Below, one piece after another: positions 1-5,525 of a stretch of DNA of 6,008 nucleotides (the first letter of the stretch is position 1; each line of letters opens with the position of its first letter). Source of the stretch: Rhodoferax sp. (GTDB taxonomy: Bacteria > Pseudomonadota > Gammaproteobacteria > Burkholderiales > Burkholderiaceae_C); the NCBI GenBank assembly GCA_029865675.1, contig JARXAU010000165.1, forward strand, positions 1-6,008, given 5' to 3'. Under the pieces are notes generated by a model. That model was not told where the DNA came from, ran no database searches, and worked only from the letters and a program-made list of their open reading frames with translations. Made by a program: the position numbers and the translations under genes.

Positions 1-900
1 CTCGCCCACCCGAATGGCCACCAGGGACTGAAACTCGGCTTCTTTGTCCAGCAAGTTCCCGACCAACTTGACCTTGGACACCACAAAACGCTCACCTTCA
101 GAGACATTGATCGTGATGCTGATGTCTTGCTTGTTGGGCGAGATAACGACCTGGGTCGAATCGACCGCAAACTCCAGATAGCCACGTGCCAGGTAATACG
201 AACGCAGGGTTTCCACGTCCGCATTGAGCTTGCTACGCACATAACGGTCGGATTTGGTGTACCAGCTCAGCCAGCCCCCAGAATCGGAGTCGAAAAGACC
301 AAGCAAAGTACTCTCGGAAAACGCTTTGTTTCCCACAATCTGAATGCTCTTGATCTTTGCGGTGTCGCCTTCACTCACCGCAAAATTCAAATCTACGCGG
401 TTGCGCTCAATTGGGGTCACCGTGGTCACCACCTCTGCGGCGTACATGCTTCGGTTGATGTACTGGCGCTTGAGTTCTTGCTCGGCTTTATCGGCAAGAG
501 CTTTGTCAAAAGGGCGGCCGTCTGCCAAGCCAATGTCCTTCAGCGCCTTGACCAGCACGTCCTTGTCGAACTCCTTGGTGCCAGTAAAACTAACTTCAGC
601 CACGGTGGGACGCTCTTGTACCACCACCAACAGGATCTTGCCGTCCACATCAATGCGCACATCATTGAATAGACCCAAACCGAAAAGCGCGCGAATAGAT
701 GCAGACGCCTTTTCATCACTGTAAGTGTCGCCAATACGCACTGGAATCGAGCCAAACACGGTGCCCGCTTCGACCCGCTGCAGTCCTTCCACCCGAATGT
801 CTTCCACAGTAAACGGCGTGATCGCCGAAGCGGCTTGACCCAAAGCCAGAGACAAGACGGCAACAGCAAGACGAAAAAAATGCATAAACGCAAATGGCAT
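1..900 (-). CDS. bamA: Outer-membrane protein assembly factor BamA, N-terminal part (3' end outside the window)
   Basis: BamA is the outer-membrane Omp85 protein that inserts beta-barrel proteins, with periplasmic POTRA domains that bind BamB-E lipoproteins and substrates. I translated the minus frame directly. It is open for 300 codons from the ATG at 900 to the window edge, with no stop. Residues 1-26 are a signal peptide (hydrophobic LAVAVLSLALG core, likely cleavage after ASA). POTRA1 begins at FTVEDIRVEGLQRVEAGTVF (30-49) and contains IRALFGLGLFNDV (69-81). POTRA2 starts near VQERPTVAEVSFTGTKEF (94-111). POTRA3 starts near KIKSIQIVGNKAFSE (182-196), with TLRSYYLARGYLEF at 231-244. The window stops at the beginning of POTRA4 (VSKVKLVGN), so POTRA4, POTRA5 and the whole barrel lie outside. 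An internal Met at 885 is a possible alternative start. No frameshift is visible. Confidence 0.96.
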   Translation of the reverse strand, partial: MPFAFMHFFRLAVAVLSLALGQAASAITPFTVEDIRVEGLQRVEAGTVFGSIPVRIGDTYSDEKASASIRALFGLGLFNDVRIDVDGKILLVVVQERPTVAEVSFTGTKEFDKDVLVKALKDIGLADGRPFDKALADKAEQELKRQYINRSMYAAEVVTTVTPIERNRVDLNFAVSEGDTAKIKSIQIVGNKAFSESTLLGLFDSDSGGWLSWYTKSDRYVRSKLNADVETLRSYYLARGYLEFAVDSTQVVISPNKQDISITINVSEGERFVVSKVKLVGNLLDKEAEFQSLVAIRVGE

Positions 901-977
901 GGTGGACACTCAATTGGCAAGGCGCATTTTTAAAATAGCAACGGCACCCAAGACTGGCTTTTGGGCCGAAACAAGCA
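901..977 (-). other. dxr-bamA spacer at the usual rseP position; no gene
   Basis: The site-2 zinc metalloprotease gene rseP (about 1.35 kb) usually lies between dxr and bamA in proteobacteria. Only 77 bp are present here. They hold a bulged stem-loop, the AT-rich stretch around 926-938 and a weak GAG ribosome site at 909-911, 8 nt before the bamA ATG. I see no HExxH or PDZ remnant, nor any open frame of note. Confidence 0.5.
942..968 (-). terminator. Possible weak stem-loop in the dxr-bamA spacer
   Basis: On the minus strand CGGCCCAA and TTGGGTGCCG can pair. CCCAA/TTGGG gives 5 bp, CGG/CCG three more across a 2-nt bulge, around a 9-nt loop. It is followed by TTGCTATTTTAAAAA, an interrupted T-rich stretch. 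This could be a weak terminator of the upstream operon, 9 nt after the dxr stop. The stem is short and bulged, so the call is tentative. The AT-rich stretch after it could instead be part of a bamA promoter (TATTTT as a -10), but I see no matching -35. Confidence 0.3.
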
Positions 978-2198
978 TCATAACGAGACGCAGCGCTTAG
1001 CTTGCGACATGCGATCAACCGACGACTGCGCCCGCTGGCGTGCCTCCAGGTCAATAGCCAGCAAATCCTCCAAAGAAGCCGGGGGCGACGGAAGAAAATC
1101 GGCCAGACACGCGGTATTGACCGCGTGAATGTGGTCGAACTGGATTTTTCGATCTAGAAATGCCGCCACCGCCACTTCATTCGCGGCGTTTAGCACCGCC
1201 GTAGTGCCCGGCGCGGCGGCCAGCACGTCCCAGGCCAACTGCAAACCGGGAAAGCGCGCGCTGTGTCCCCGCGTGGCAATGGGCTCGAAACTCAGGGCCG
1301 CCATCGCGGAAAAATCCAGGGCACTGGCACCGCTCGTGCGCCGGGTGGGCCACGACAAGCCGTAGGCGATGGGCCCGCGCATATCGGGCGTGCCCAGTTG
1401 CGCCACCACCGAATGGTCAACGTATTGCACCATCGAATGCACCACGCTTTGCGGATGAATAATGACTTCAATAGCCTCTGGCGCCACGCCAAACAGGAAT
1501 TTCGCCTCGATCACCTCCAGCGCTTTATTCATCATGGTGGCGGAGTCCACCGAAATTTTGCGCCCCATCACCCAGTTGGGGTGGGCGCACGCCTCCTCGG
1601 GGCTGATGGACGCAAACGAGGCGGGGTCTCGGGTCCGAAATGGCCCGCCAGAGGCGGTCAGGATAATTTTGTCGATCACGGCGGGCCAGGTGCGCGGGTC
1701 GTCTGGCAAAGACTGAAAAATCGCCGAATGCTCGCTGTCAATCGGCAGCAAGGTGGCGCCTCCGCGCCGTACCGCGTCCATAAAGAACGCCCCGCCCACC
1801 ACCAGCGCCTCCTTGTTGGCAAGCAAGAGGCGCTTACCGGCCAGTGCGGCTGCAACACAAGAAGCAAGACCTGCGGCGCCCACAATCGCGGCCATCACAG
1901 TGGTCACGTCCTCATGTGATGCGATCAGTTCCAGTGCAGGCGCACCCCACAAGACCTCTGTGGCCACGCCTGCATCGGCCAACACACGCTTGAGTTCACG
2001 CCCGTGCCACTCGCTGACCATGACGGCAAACCGGGGCCGGAACTGCAGACACTGCTGCGCCATTAGCTCCCACTTGCTGTGGGCGCTCAGCGCAAAAACT
2101 TTGTAGCGATCAGGGTGGCGCTGCATCACGTCCAGCGTGTTGACCCCAATAGAGCCCGTGGAGCCCAAAATGCTGACGCGTTGGATTTCATTTGGCAT
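978..2198 (-). CDS. dxr: 1-deoxy-D-xylulose 5-phosphate reductoisomerase
   Basis: Dxr converts DXP to 2-C-methyl-D-erythritol 4-phosphate with NADPH and a divalent metal. It is the first committed step of the MEP isoprenoid pathway in the cytosol and the target of fosmidomycin. The 406-residue product has the NADPH-binding GSTGSIG at 12-18, LLLANKEALVVGG at 124-136, and PIDSEHSAIFQ at 152-162 with metal ligands Asp154 and Glu156. It continues with LTASGGPFR (180-188), HPNWVMGRKISVDSATMMNK (206-225) and the third ligand Glu228, then IIHPQSVVHSMVQY (246-259) and NAANEVAVAAFL (337-348). All catalytic landmarks are present. The last dozen residues (RMSQAKRCVSL) extend slightly past the usual end. 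It is tightly linked to cdsA. Normally rseP would follow; here a 77-bp gap leads to bamA. Confidence 0.98.
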   Translation of the reverse strand: MPNEIQRVSILGSTGSIGVNTLDVMQRHPDRYKVFALSAHSKWELMAQQCLQFRPRFAVMVSEWHGRELKRVLADAGVATEVLWGAPALELIASHEDVTTVMAAIVGAAGLASCVAAALAGKRLLLANKEALVVGGAFFMDAVRRGGATLLPIDSEHSAIFQSLPDDPRTWPAVIDKIILTASGGPFRTRDPASFASISPEEACAHPNWVMGRKISVDSATMMNKALEVIEAKFLFGVAPEAIEVIIHPQSVVHSMVQYVDHSVVAQLGTPDMRGPIAYGLSWPTRRTSGASALDFSAMAALSFEPIATRGHSARFPGLQLAWDVLAAAPGTTAVLNAANEVAVAAFLDRKIQFDHIHAVNTACLADFLPSPPASLEDLLAIDLEARQRAQSSVDRMSQAKRCVSL

Positions 2199-2209
2199 GG
2201 GATTTAGCG

Positions 2210-2213
2210 CCTT
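2210..2213 (-). promoter_or_regulatory. Shine-Dalgarno site of dxr, overlapping the cdsA stop
   Basis: AAGG (within AAAGGCG) abuts the cdsA TAA at 2213-2215 and lies 11 nt before the ATG at 2198. It supports that start rather than the in-frame GTG at 2225, which has no such site and would overlap cdsA. Confidence 0.6.
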
Positions 2214-3058
2214 TAAGAACTGCACAAAAGCATGGCCAGGGGCAAAACGGGCAACAGCGCATCAATGCGATCCAACACGCCCCCGTGGCCGGGCAAAAGC
2301 ACGCCACTGTCTTTGACACCGGCAGCCCGCTTAAAGAGCGACTCCAGCAAATCACCCACGACCCCCATGGTGGTCAGAAAAACCACCGAAACCACCAGGA
2401 ACAACAAACCGCGGCTTCCCAAACGGCCGAACACACTGCCACCAGGGGTGATGCCATCCGCATCGAAGGCACGCCACACGAAGGCCATGCACAGCACGCC
2501 CACCATGGCACCAATGACACCTTCCCAGGTTTTTCCCGGACTGATTTGCGGAGCCAACTTTTGGGTAAAAAAGCGCCCGCCCAACGCGCGCCCAAAAAAG
2601 TAAGCGAAAACGTCCGCCACCCACACGAGCAACAGCACTGAAAAAAGGAAATCAACTCCCACCAGCCTCAATTGCACCAGCGCCAGCCAAGCAGCGCAAA
2701 GCAAAGTCACACCGCCCGACCACCGAAACGCCCTCGGCTGCGCTATCCAAGCCCTTACTCCTGCACGCAATAACCACAAAGCCACCGCAACCCACGATGC
2801 ACCCACAGCCACCCAAAGCCACGGCAAGGTCGTGCTGCCTGCTCCCGTAAACCAAAGCGTGCAACAAATGCAAAAGCAAAAAAGTGCGGTCGCTAAAGAC
2901 GCTGCGCCCCCCATCCCGTTTAGCCGCGCCCATTCCCAGCCGCCCGCACTGATGAGCACAGCGGTCAACAAAACAAAAAACAATGTGTTGGATGCCACGA
3001 CTGCCGGAACGAAGAGCGCCAGCAATACGATCGCCGTGAAGATACGCTGCTTAAGCAT
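2213..3058 (-). CDS. cdsA: Phosphatidate cytidylyltransferase (CDP-diglyceride synthase)
   Basis: CdsA makes CDP-diacylglycerol from phosphatidic acid and CTP in the inner membrane, feeding all phospholipid synthesis. From the ATG at 3058 the product is 281 residues, close to the family norm. It is strongly hydrophobic with several membrane segments: about 6-22, 25-40, 53-70, 80-97, 117-133, 137-155, 180-196 and 217-236. The family signature is complete at 240-266, from SLFKRAAGVKDSG to HGGVLDRID, including the catalytic/metal-binding Lys-Asp and Asp-Arg-x-Asp residues. VWVADVFAYFFGR (145-157) and SPGKTWEG (173-180) are also conserved. The start chosen gives the standard MLKQR N-terminus. A TTG at 3115 would add 19 residues that do not look like the family. 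No Shine-Dalgarno site precedes the ATG. It is followed by dxr after 14 bp. Confidence 0.97.
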   Translation of the reverse strand: MLKQRIFTAIVLLALFVPAVVASNTLFFVLLTAVLISAGGWEWARLNGMGGAASLATALFCFCICCTLWFTGAGSTTLPWLWVAVGASWVAVALWLLRAGVRAWIAQPRAFRWSGGVTLLCAAWLALVQLRLVGVDFLFSVLLLVWVADVFAYFFGRALGGRFFTQKLAPQISPGKTWEGVIGAMVGVLCMAFVWRAFDADGITPGGSVFGRLGSRGLLFLVVSVVFLTTMGVVGDLLESLFKRAAGVKDSGVLLPGHGGVLDRIDALLPVLPLAMLLCSS

Positions 3059-3141
3059 GGGCGAGACGCATAGAGCTGCCCATTGGGCGCAACGCGCAAG
3101 TCTGGCGGAGCGCAAAGTAATGCATCACAGGGCTCAGGCGG
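3059..3141 (-). other. frr-cdsA spacer at the usual uppS position; no gene
   Basis: In related Burkholderiales a uppS gene of roughly 750 bp lies between frr and cdsA. Here only 83 bp separate them. I translated all three minus frames. One has two stops and then runs into cdsA from a TTG at 3115. One gives a 24-codon frame from an ATG (MHYFALRQTC...) whose TAA overlaps the cdsA start as ATGCTTAA. The third reads PPDLRVAPNGQLYASRPC and continues out of frame into cdsA. None shows recognisable UppS motifs. I see no convincing promoter or terminator with a U tract. The stop/start overlap looks like the scar of a translationally coupled upstream gene, but this is inference. Confidence 0.5.
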
Positions 3142-3151
3142 CTAAACCGCC
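3137..3151 (-). repeat. Short hairpin spanning the frr stop codon
   Basis: GGCGG and CCGCC flank a 5-nt loop (TTTAG on the minus strand) that contains the frr TAG stop. The stem is 5 bp, or 6 with a T-G wobble. No T run follows, so it does not look like a factor-independent terminator. It could affect termination or mRNA stability, or may simply be chance. Confidence 0.35.
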
Positions 3152-3702
3152 ATGATGTCCTGCTCTTTAGAAACCACCAATCGGTCAATTTCCACAATGT
3201 ATCGGTCGGTTAACTTTTGAATGTCCGCTTCGGAGCGCTTTTGCTCGTCCTCAGACACGAGTTTGTCTTTTTCGAGCTTCTTCACAGCGTCATTGGCATC
3301 GCGGCGCAGATTACGCACCGCGATTTTGGCACCCTCGCCTTCGCTGCGAACGAGTTTGGTCAGCTCGCGGCGGCGCTCTTCGGTCATGACGGGCATGGGC
3401 ACGCGAATCACATCGCCCATGCTCGACGGGTTCAAGCCCAGATCGCTCTCGCGAATCGCCTTCTCAATCTTGGCCCCCATGCCTTTTTCCCAGGGCTGAA
3501 TGCCCACGGTGCGCGAATCAATCAGCGACAAGTTGGCCACTTGGCTCAAGGGCACCATAGAGCCGTAATATTCCACCTGAACCGCGTCCAGCAAGGCGGG
3601 ATTGGCGCGCCCGGTGCGCACTTTGCTCAGGTTGTTTTTGAAAGCAGCAATGGACTGGTCCATCTTGCCTTCGACGCCGGTTCTGATGTCTTCAATAGCC
3701 AT
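3142..3702 (-). CDS. frr: Ribosome recycling factor
   Basis: RRF acts with EF-G (and IF3) in the cytosol to split post-termination ribosomes into subunits after peptide release. From the ATG at 3702 the product is 186 residues, essentially the E. coli length of 185. The tRNA-like two-domain protein is recognisable throughout. The first helix carries FKNNLSKVRTGRANPALLD (21-39), and the beta domain holds YYGSMVPLSQVANLSLIDSR (45-64) and IQPWEKG (68-74). The long C-terminal helices hold MTEERRRELTKLVRSEGE (106-123) and the conserved basic AVRNLRRDAND (128-138). The start is supported by a GGAG site and lies only 18 bp after the pyrH stop, so the two are surely co-transcribed. Its stop codon sits in the loop of a small hairpin. 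Normally uppS would follow; here cdsA does. Confidence 0.98.
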   Translation of the reverse strand: MAIEDIRTGVEGKMDQSIAAFKNNLSKVRTGRANPALLDAVQVEYYGSMVPLSQVANLSLIDSRTVGIQPWEKGMGAKIEKAIRESDLGLNPSSMGDVIRVPMPVMTEERRRELTKLVRSEGEGAKIAVRNLRRDANDAVKKLEKDKLVSEDEQKRSEADIQKLTDRYIVEIDRLVVSKEQDIMAV

Positions 3703-3710
3703 GGGATTCA

Positions 3711-3714
3711 CTCC
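3711..3714 (-). promoter_or_regulatory. Shine-Dalgarno site of frr
   Basis: GGAG lies 8 nt before the ATG at 3702, inside the short pyrH-frr gap. It favours that ATG over the in-frame GTG at 3711, which would overlap the site itself. Confidence 0.8.
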
Positions 3715-3720
3715 AAACAG

Positions 3721-4443
3721 TCAAACATGCACCAAAGTGCCTTCGTCTTCGCCCATAACCACCCGCTTGAGCGCGCCGTGTTTGAAGATGGAGAACACCT
3801 TGATCGGCAGCTTTTGGTCACGGCACAGCGCAAAAGCGGTAGCGTCCATAATGCCGAGATTCTGCTGCATCGCGCTGTCAAAAGTCAGCGCCGCATAGCG
3901 CTTGGCGGTGGGAACCTTGTTGGGGTCGGCATCGTAAACACCATCCACTTTGGTCGCCTTGAGCACAATCTGCGCACCAATTTCCGCTCCGCGCAGAGCG
4001 GCTGCGGTGTCGGTGGTGAAAAACGGGTTGCCGGTGCCTGCGGCGAAAATCACCACCTTGCCTTCTTCTAGGTACTGCAAGGCTTTGGGGCGGACATAGG
4101 GCTCGACCACCTGCTCAATCGCGATAGCGGACATCACCCGCGCAGTGAGCCCGGCCTTGTTCATGGTGTCGCCCAGTGCCAGCGCGTTCATTACGGTGGC
4201 CAACATGCCCATGTAGTCCGCTGTGGCACGGTCCATGCCCACCGAACCGCCGGCCACACCGCGAAAAATGTTTCCCCCGCCAATCACCACCGCGACCTCC
4301 ACGCCCAAGCGGGTGATTTCCGCGATTTCATCCACCATGCGCACAATCGTGTTGCGATTGATACCAAATGGGTCATCCCCCATCAAGGCCTCACCGGACA
4401 GCTTTAACAAAATTCGACTGTAGGCGGGCTTGGCTGGGTTCAT
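3721..4443 (-). CDS. pyrH: UMP kinase (uridylate kinase)
   Basis: PyrH phosphorylates UMP to UDP with ATP, the committed step to UTP and CTP, as a cytosolic homohexamer of the amino-acid kinase fold. The product is 240 residues, the normal family length. Visible motifs are KLSGEAL at 14-20 (phosphate binding), the glycine-rich VVIGGGNIFRG at 52-62, DRATADYMGMLATVMNALAL at 71-90, the UMP-binding stretch AAGTGNPFFTTDTAAALRG at 134-152, and KATKVDGVYDADPNK at 162-176. The ATG at 4443 gives the usual N-terminus (a short tail, then YSRILLKLSGEAL). No strong Shine-Dalgarno site precedes it, which suggests modest translation or help from upstream ribosomes. It is separated from tsf by 75 bp with a hairpin and is followed closely by frr. 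The gene looks intact. Confidence 0.98.
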   Translation of the reverse strand: MNPAKPAYSRILLKLSGEALMGDDPFGINRNTIVRMVDEIAEITRLGVEVAVVIGGGNIFRGVAGGSVGMDRATADYMGMLATVMNALALGDTMNKAGLTARVMSAIAIEQVVEPYVRPKALQYLEEGKVVIFAAGTGNPFFTTDTAAALRGAEIGAQIVLKATKVDGVYDADPNKVPTAKRYAALTFDSAMQQNLGIMDATAFALCRDQKLPIKVFSIFKHGALKRVVMGEDEGTLVHV

Positions 4444-4472
4444 AGCGGATTTCGTAGAGGATTTGAAAAGTG

Positions 4473-4492
4473 TGGCGACCTCGCAGTCGCCA
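4473..4492 (-). repeat. Perfect hairpin in the tsf-pyrH spacer (possible attenuator)
   Basis: The arms TGGCGAC and GTCGCCA are exact reverse complements (7 bp, 6-nt loop), lying 26 nt after the tsf stop and 29 nt before the pyrH start. On the transcribed strand the second arm is followed by CACTTTTC, so there is only a short, offset T run. That makes it a poor standard terminator. It may instead weaken read-through, pause polymerase or protect the tsf mRNA 3' end from exonucleases. The hairpin is seen directly; its role is inferred. Confidence 0.55.
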
Positions 4493-4518
4493 GAGGGGCG
4501 TGGTGTTGCTATGTTTGC

Positions 4519-5439
4519 TTACGCAGCCTTGGCCGCTGCAATTTGCGCAGCCACTTCGGCTGCGAAGTCGTCGACCTTTTTCTCAATGCCCTCGCCCACC
4601 ACATACAGGGTAAAACCGTGTACCGCAGTGGCTTTTTCCTTGAGCATCTGTTCGACCGTTTGCTTGTCGTTTTTCACAAATGACTGGTTAAACAGCGACA
4701 CTTCCTTCAGGTACTTCTGCACGCCGCCTTCAATACGCTTGGTGACAATTTCTGCGGACTGCACCGGTTTGCCAGCAGCGACTGCGACAGCGGCGTCTTC
4801 AGCCGCCTTGGCAGCGGCCACCGAGCGCTCGCGCGCCACCAATTCGGCAGGCACATCCGCGCTGGACAAAGACACGGGCTTCATGGCGGCCACGTGCATG
4901 GCGACATCCTTGGCGGCCACTTCGTCACCCTCAAACTCCACCACCACGCCGATGCGCGTTCCGTGCAGGTAAGACGCCACTTTGGCACCTGTTGCAAAGC
5001 GCTTGAAGCGGCGGAAGGTCATGTTTTCACCGATCTTTCCGATCAGTCCTTTGCGCACATCTTCCAAAGTCGGGCCAAAACCATCTTGCGTGTACGGCAG
5101 GGCACCGAGCGCGGCAACGTCAGCGGGATTGTGCTGCGCCACCAAATGCGCCGCAGCGTTAGCCAGGGCCAAGAAACTGTCGTTCTTGGTCACGAAGTCG
5201 GTCTCACAGTTGACTTCAATCATCGCGCTGGACGACTCGGCACCGGCCACCGCCACTACGCCCTCCGCAGTCACGCGCGCGGCGGCCTTGCCAGCCTTGC
5301 TGCCGAGCTTGACACGCAGAAGCTCCTCTGCTTTGACCATGTCGCCTTCAGCTTCGGTAAGCGCTTTTTTGCACTCCATCATGGGCGCGTCGGTTTTGCC
5401 GCGCAATTCAGCGACCATGCTTGCGGTGATAACAGCCAT
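4519..5439 (-). CDS. tsf: Translation elongation factor Ts
   Basis: EF-Ts is the cytosolic guanine-nucleotide exchange factor that binds EF-Tu-GDP, releases GDP and regenerates EF-Tu-GTP. The product is 306 residues, a little longer than the 283 of E. coli. The N-terminal UBA-like domain carries the first family signature at residues 12-27 (LRGKTDAPMMECKKAL). The second signature, EVNCETDFV, falls at residues 75-83 and places the TDFV motif that touches EF-Tu at 80-83, exactly as in E. coli. The residue after TDFV is Thr where Ser, Ala or Gly is usual, a mild variant. The core continues with the two-subdomain region and a helical stretch rich in Ala and Lys, ending in an Ala-rich tail (AAQIAAAKAA). 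The start is set by a GGAG site 9 nt upstream. It sits between rpsB and pyrH in the conserved order. Confidence 0.98.
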   Translation of the reverse strand: MAVITASMVAELRGKTDAPMMECKKALTEAEGDMVKAEELLRVKLGSKAGKAAARVTAEGVVAVAGAESSSAMIEVNCETDFVTKNDSFLALANAAAHLVAQHNPADVAALGALPYTQDGFGPTLEDVRKGLIGKIGENMTFRRFKRFATGAKVASYLHGTRIGVVVEFEGDEVAAKDVAMHVAAMKPVSLSSADVPAELVARERSVAAAKAAEDAAVAVAAGKPVQSAEIVTKRIEGGVQKYLKEVSLFNQSFVKNDKQTVEQMLKEKATAVHGFTLYVVGEGIEKKVDDFAAEVAAQIAAAKAA

Positions 5440-5448
5440 TTTCAAATA

Positions 5449-5452
5449 CTCC
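5449..5452 (-). promoter_or_regulatory. Shine-Dalgarno site of tsf
   Basis: GGAG on the minus strand lies 9 nt before the ATG at 5439. This picks MAVITASMV as the EF-Ts start over the in-frame TTG two codons upstream at 5445. Confidence 0.8.
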
Positions 5453-5480
5453 GTTAGGGTTCAGTTGAACAATATTTATT

Positions 5481-5509
5481 AAAAAAAAGGGGCTGCCAAG
5501 CCCCCTTTT
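5481..5509 (-). terminator. Intrinsic terminator / attenuator between rpsB and tsf
   Basis: On the minus strand the run AAAAGGGGGCT, loop TGGC, then AGCCCC and eight T forms a hairpin. GGGGCT pairs with AGCCCC, and a G-U wobble followed by four A-U pairs extends it to about 11 bp with a 4-nt loop. The last T residues serve as the U tract. It starts 16 nt after the rpsB stop and ends 41 nt before the tsf ATG. Since tsf is normally co-transcribed with rpsB, it probably acts as a partial terminator that lets S2 exceed EF-Ts, as has been described for the E. coli rpsB-tsf junction. The A-rich arm could also end transcripts from the other strand, but no plus-strand gene is visible. Confidence 0.85.
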
Positions 5510-5525
5510 GAGGGTGAGGACGCGC

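Noticed and set aside
127..672. Plus-strand open frame of 181 codons opposite bamA
   Set aside because: The minus strand here encodes clear BamA POTRA domains without interruption; the plus frame has no recognisable domain.
1263..1919. Plus-strand open frame of 218 codons opposite dxr
   Set aside because: It lies wholly inside the intact dxr gene in antisense, with a His/Arg/Gly-rich composition typical of shadow frames.
3076..3091. Inverted repeat GCCCA-A-TGGGC in the frr-cdsA spacer
   Set aside because: The arms are 5 bp with a single-base centre, which cannot form a useful RNA hairpin and is likely by chance in GC-rich DNA.
3217..4071. Long plus-strand open frame (284 codons) across frr and pyrH
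   Set aside because: It is antisense to two unmistakable conserved genes, spans their junction, and its product (rich in His, Gly and Ala) resembles no family I know. It is an effect of codon bias in the minus-strand genes.
5459..5470. Small inverted repeat GTTCA-GT-TGAAC upstream of tsf
   Set aside because: The 5-bp arms with a 2-nt gap are too small to fold as a stable hairpin, and I recognise no known operator in it.
4894..5482. Plus-strand open frames opposite tsf (187 and 166 codons)
   Set aside because: They are antisense to complete EF-Ts and run through the rpsB-tsf terminator, with no ribosome site or family resemblance.
5481..5509. The rpsB-tsf hairpin as a terminator for plus-strand transcription
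   Set aside because: On the plus strand the second arm is followed by only four T, and no plus-strand gene leads into it.
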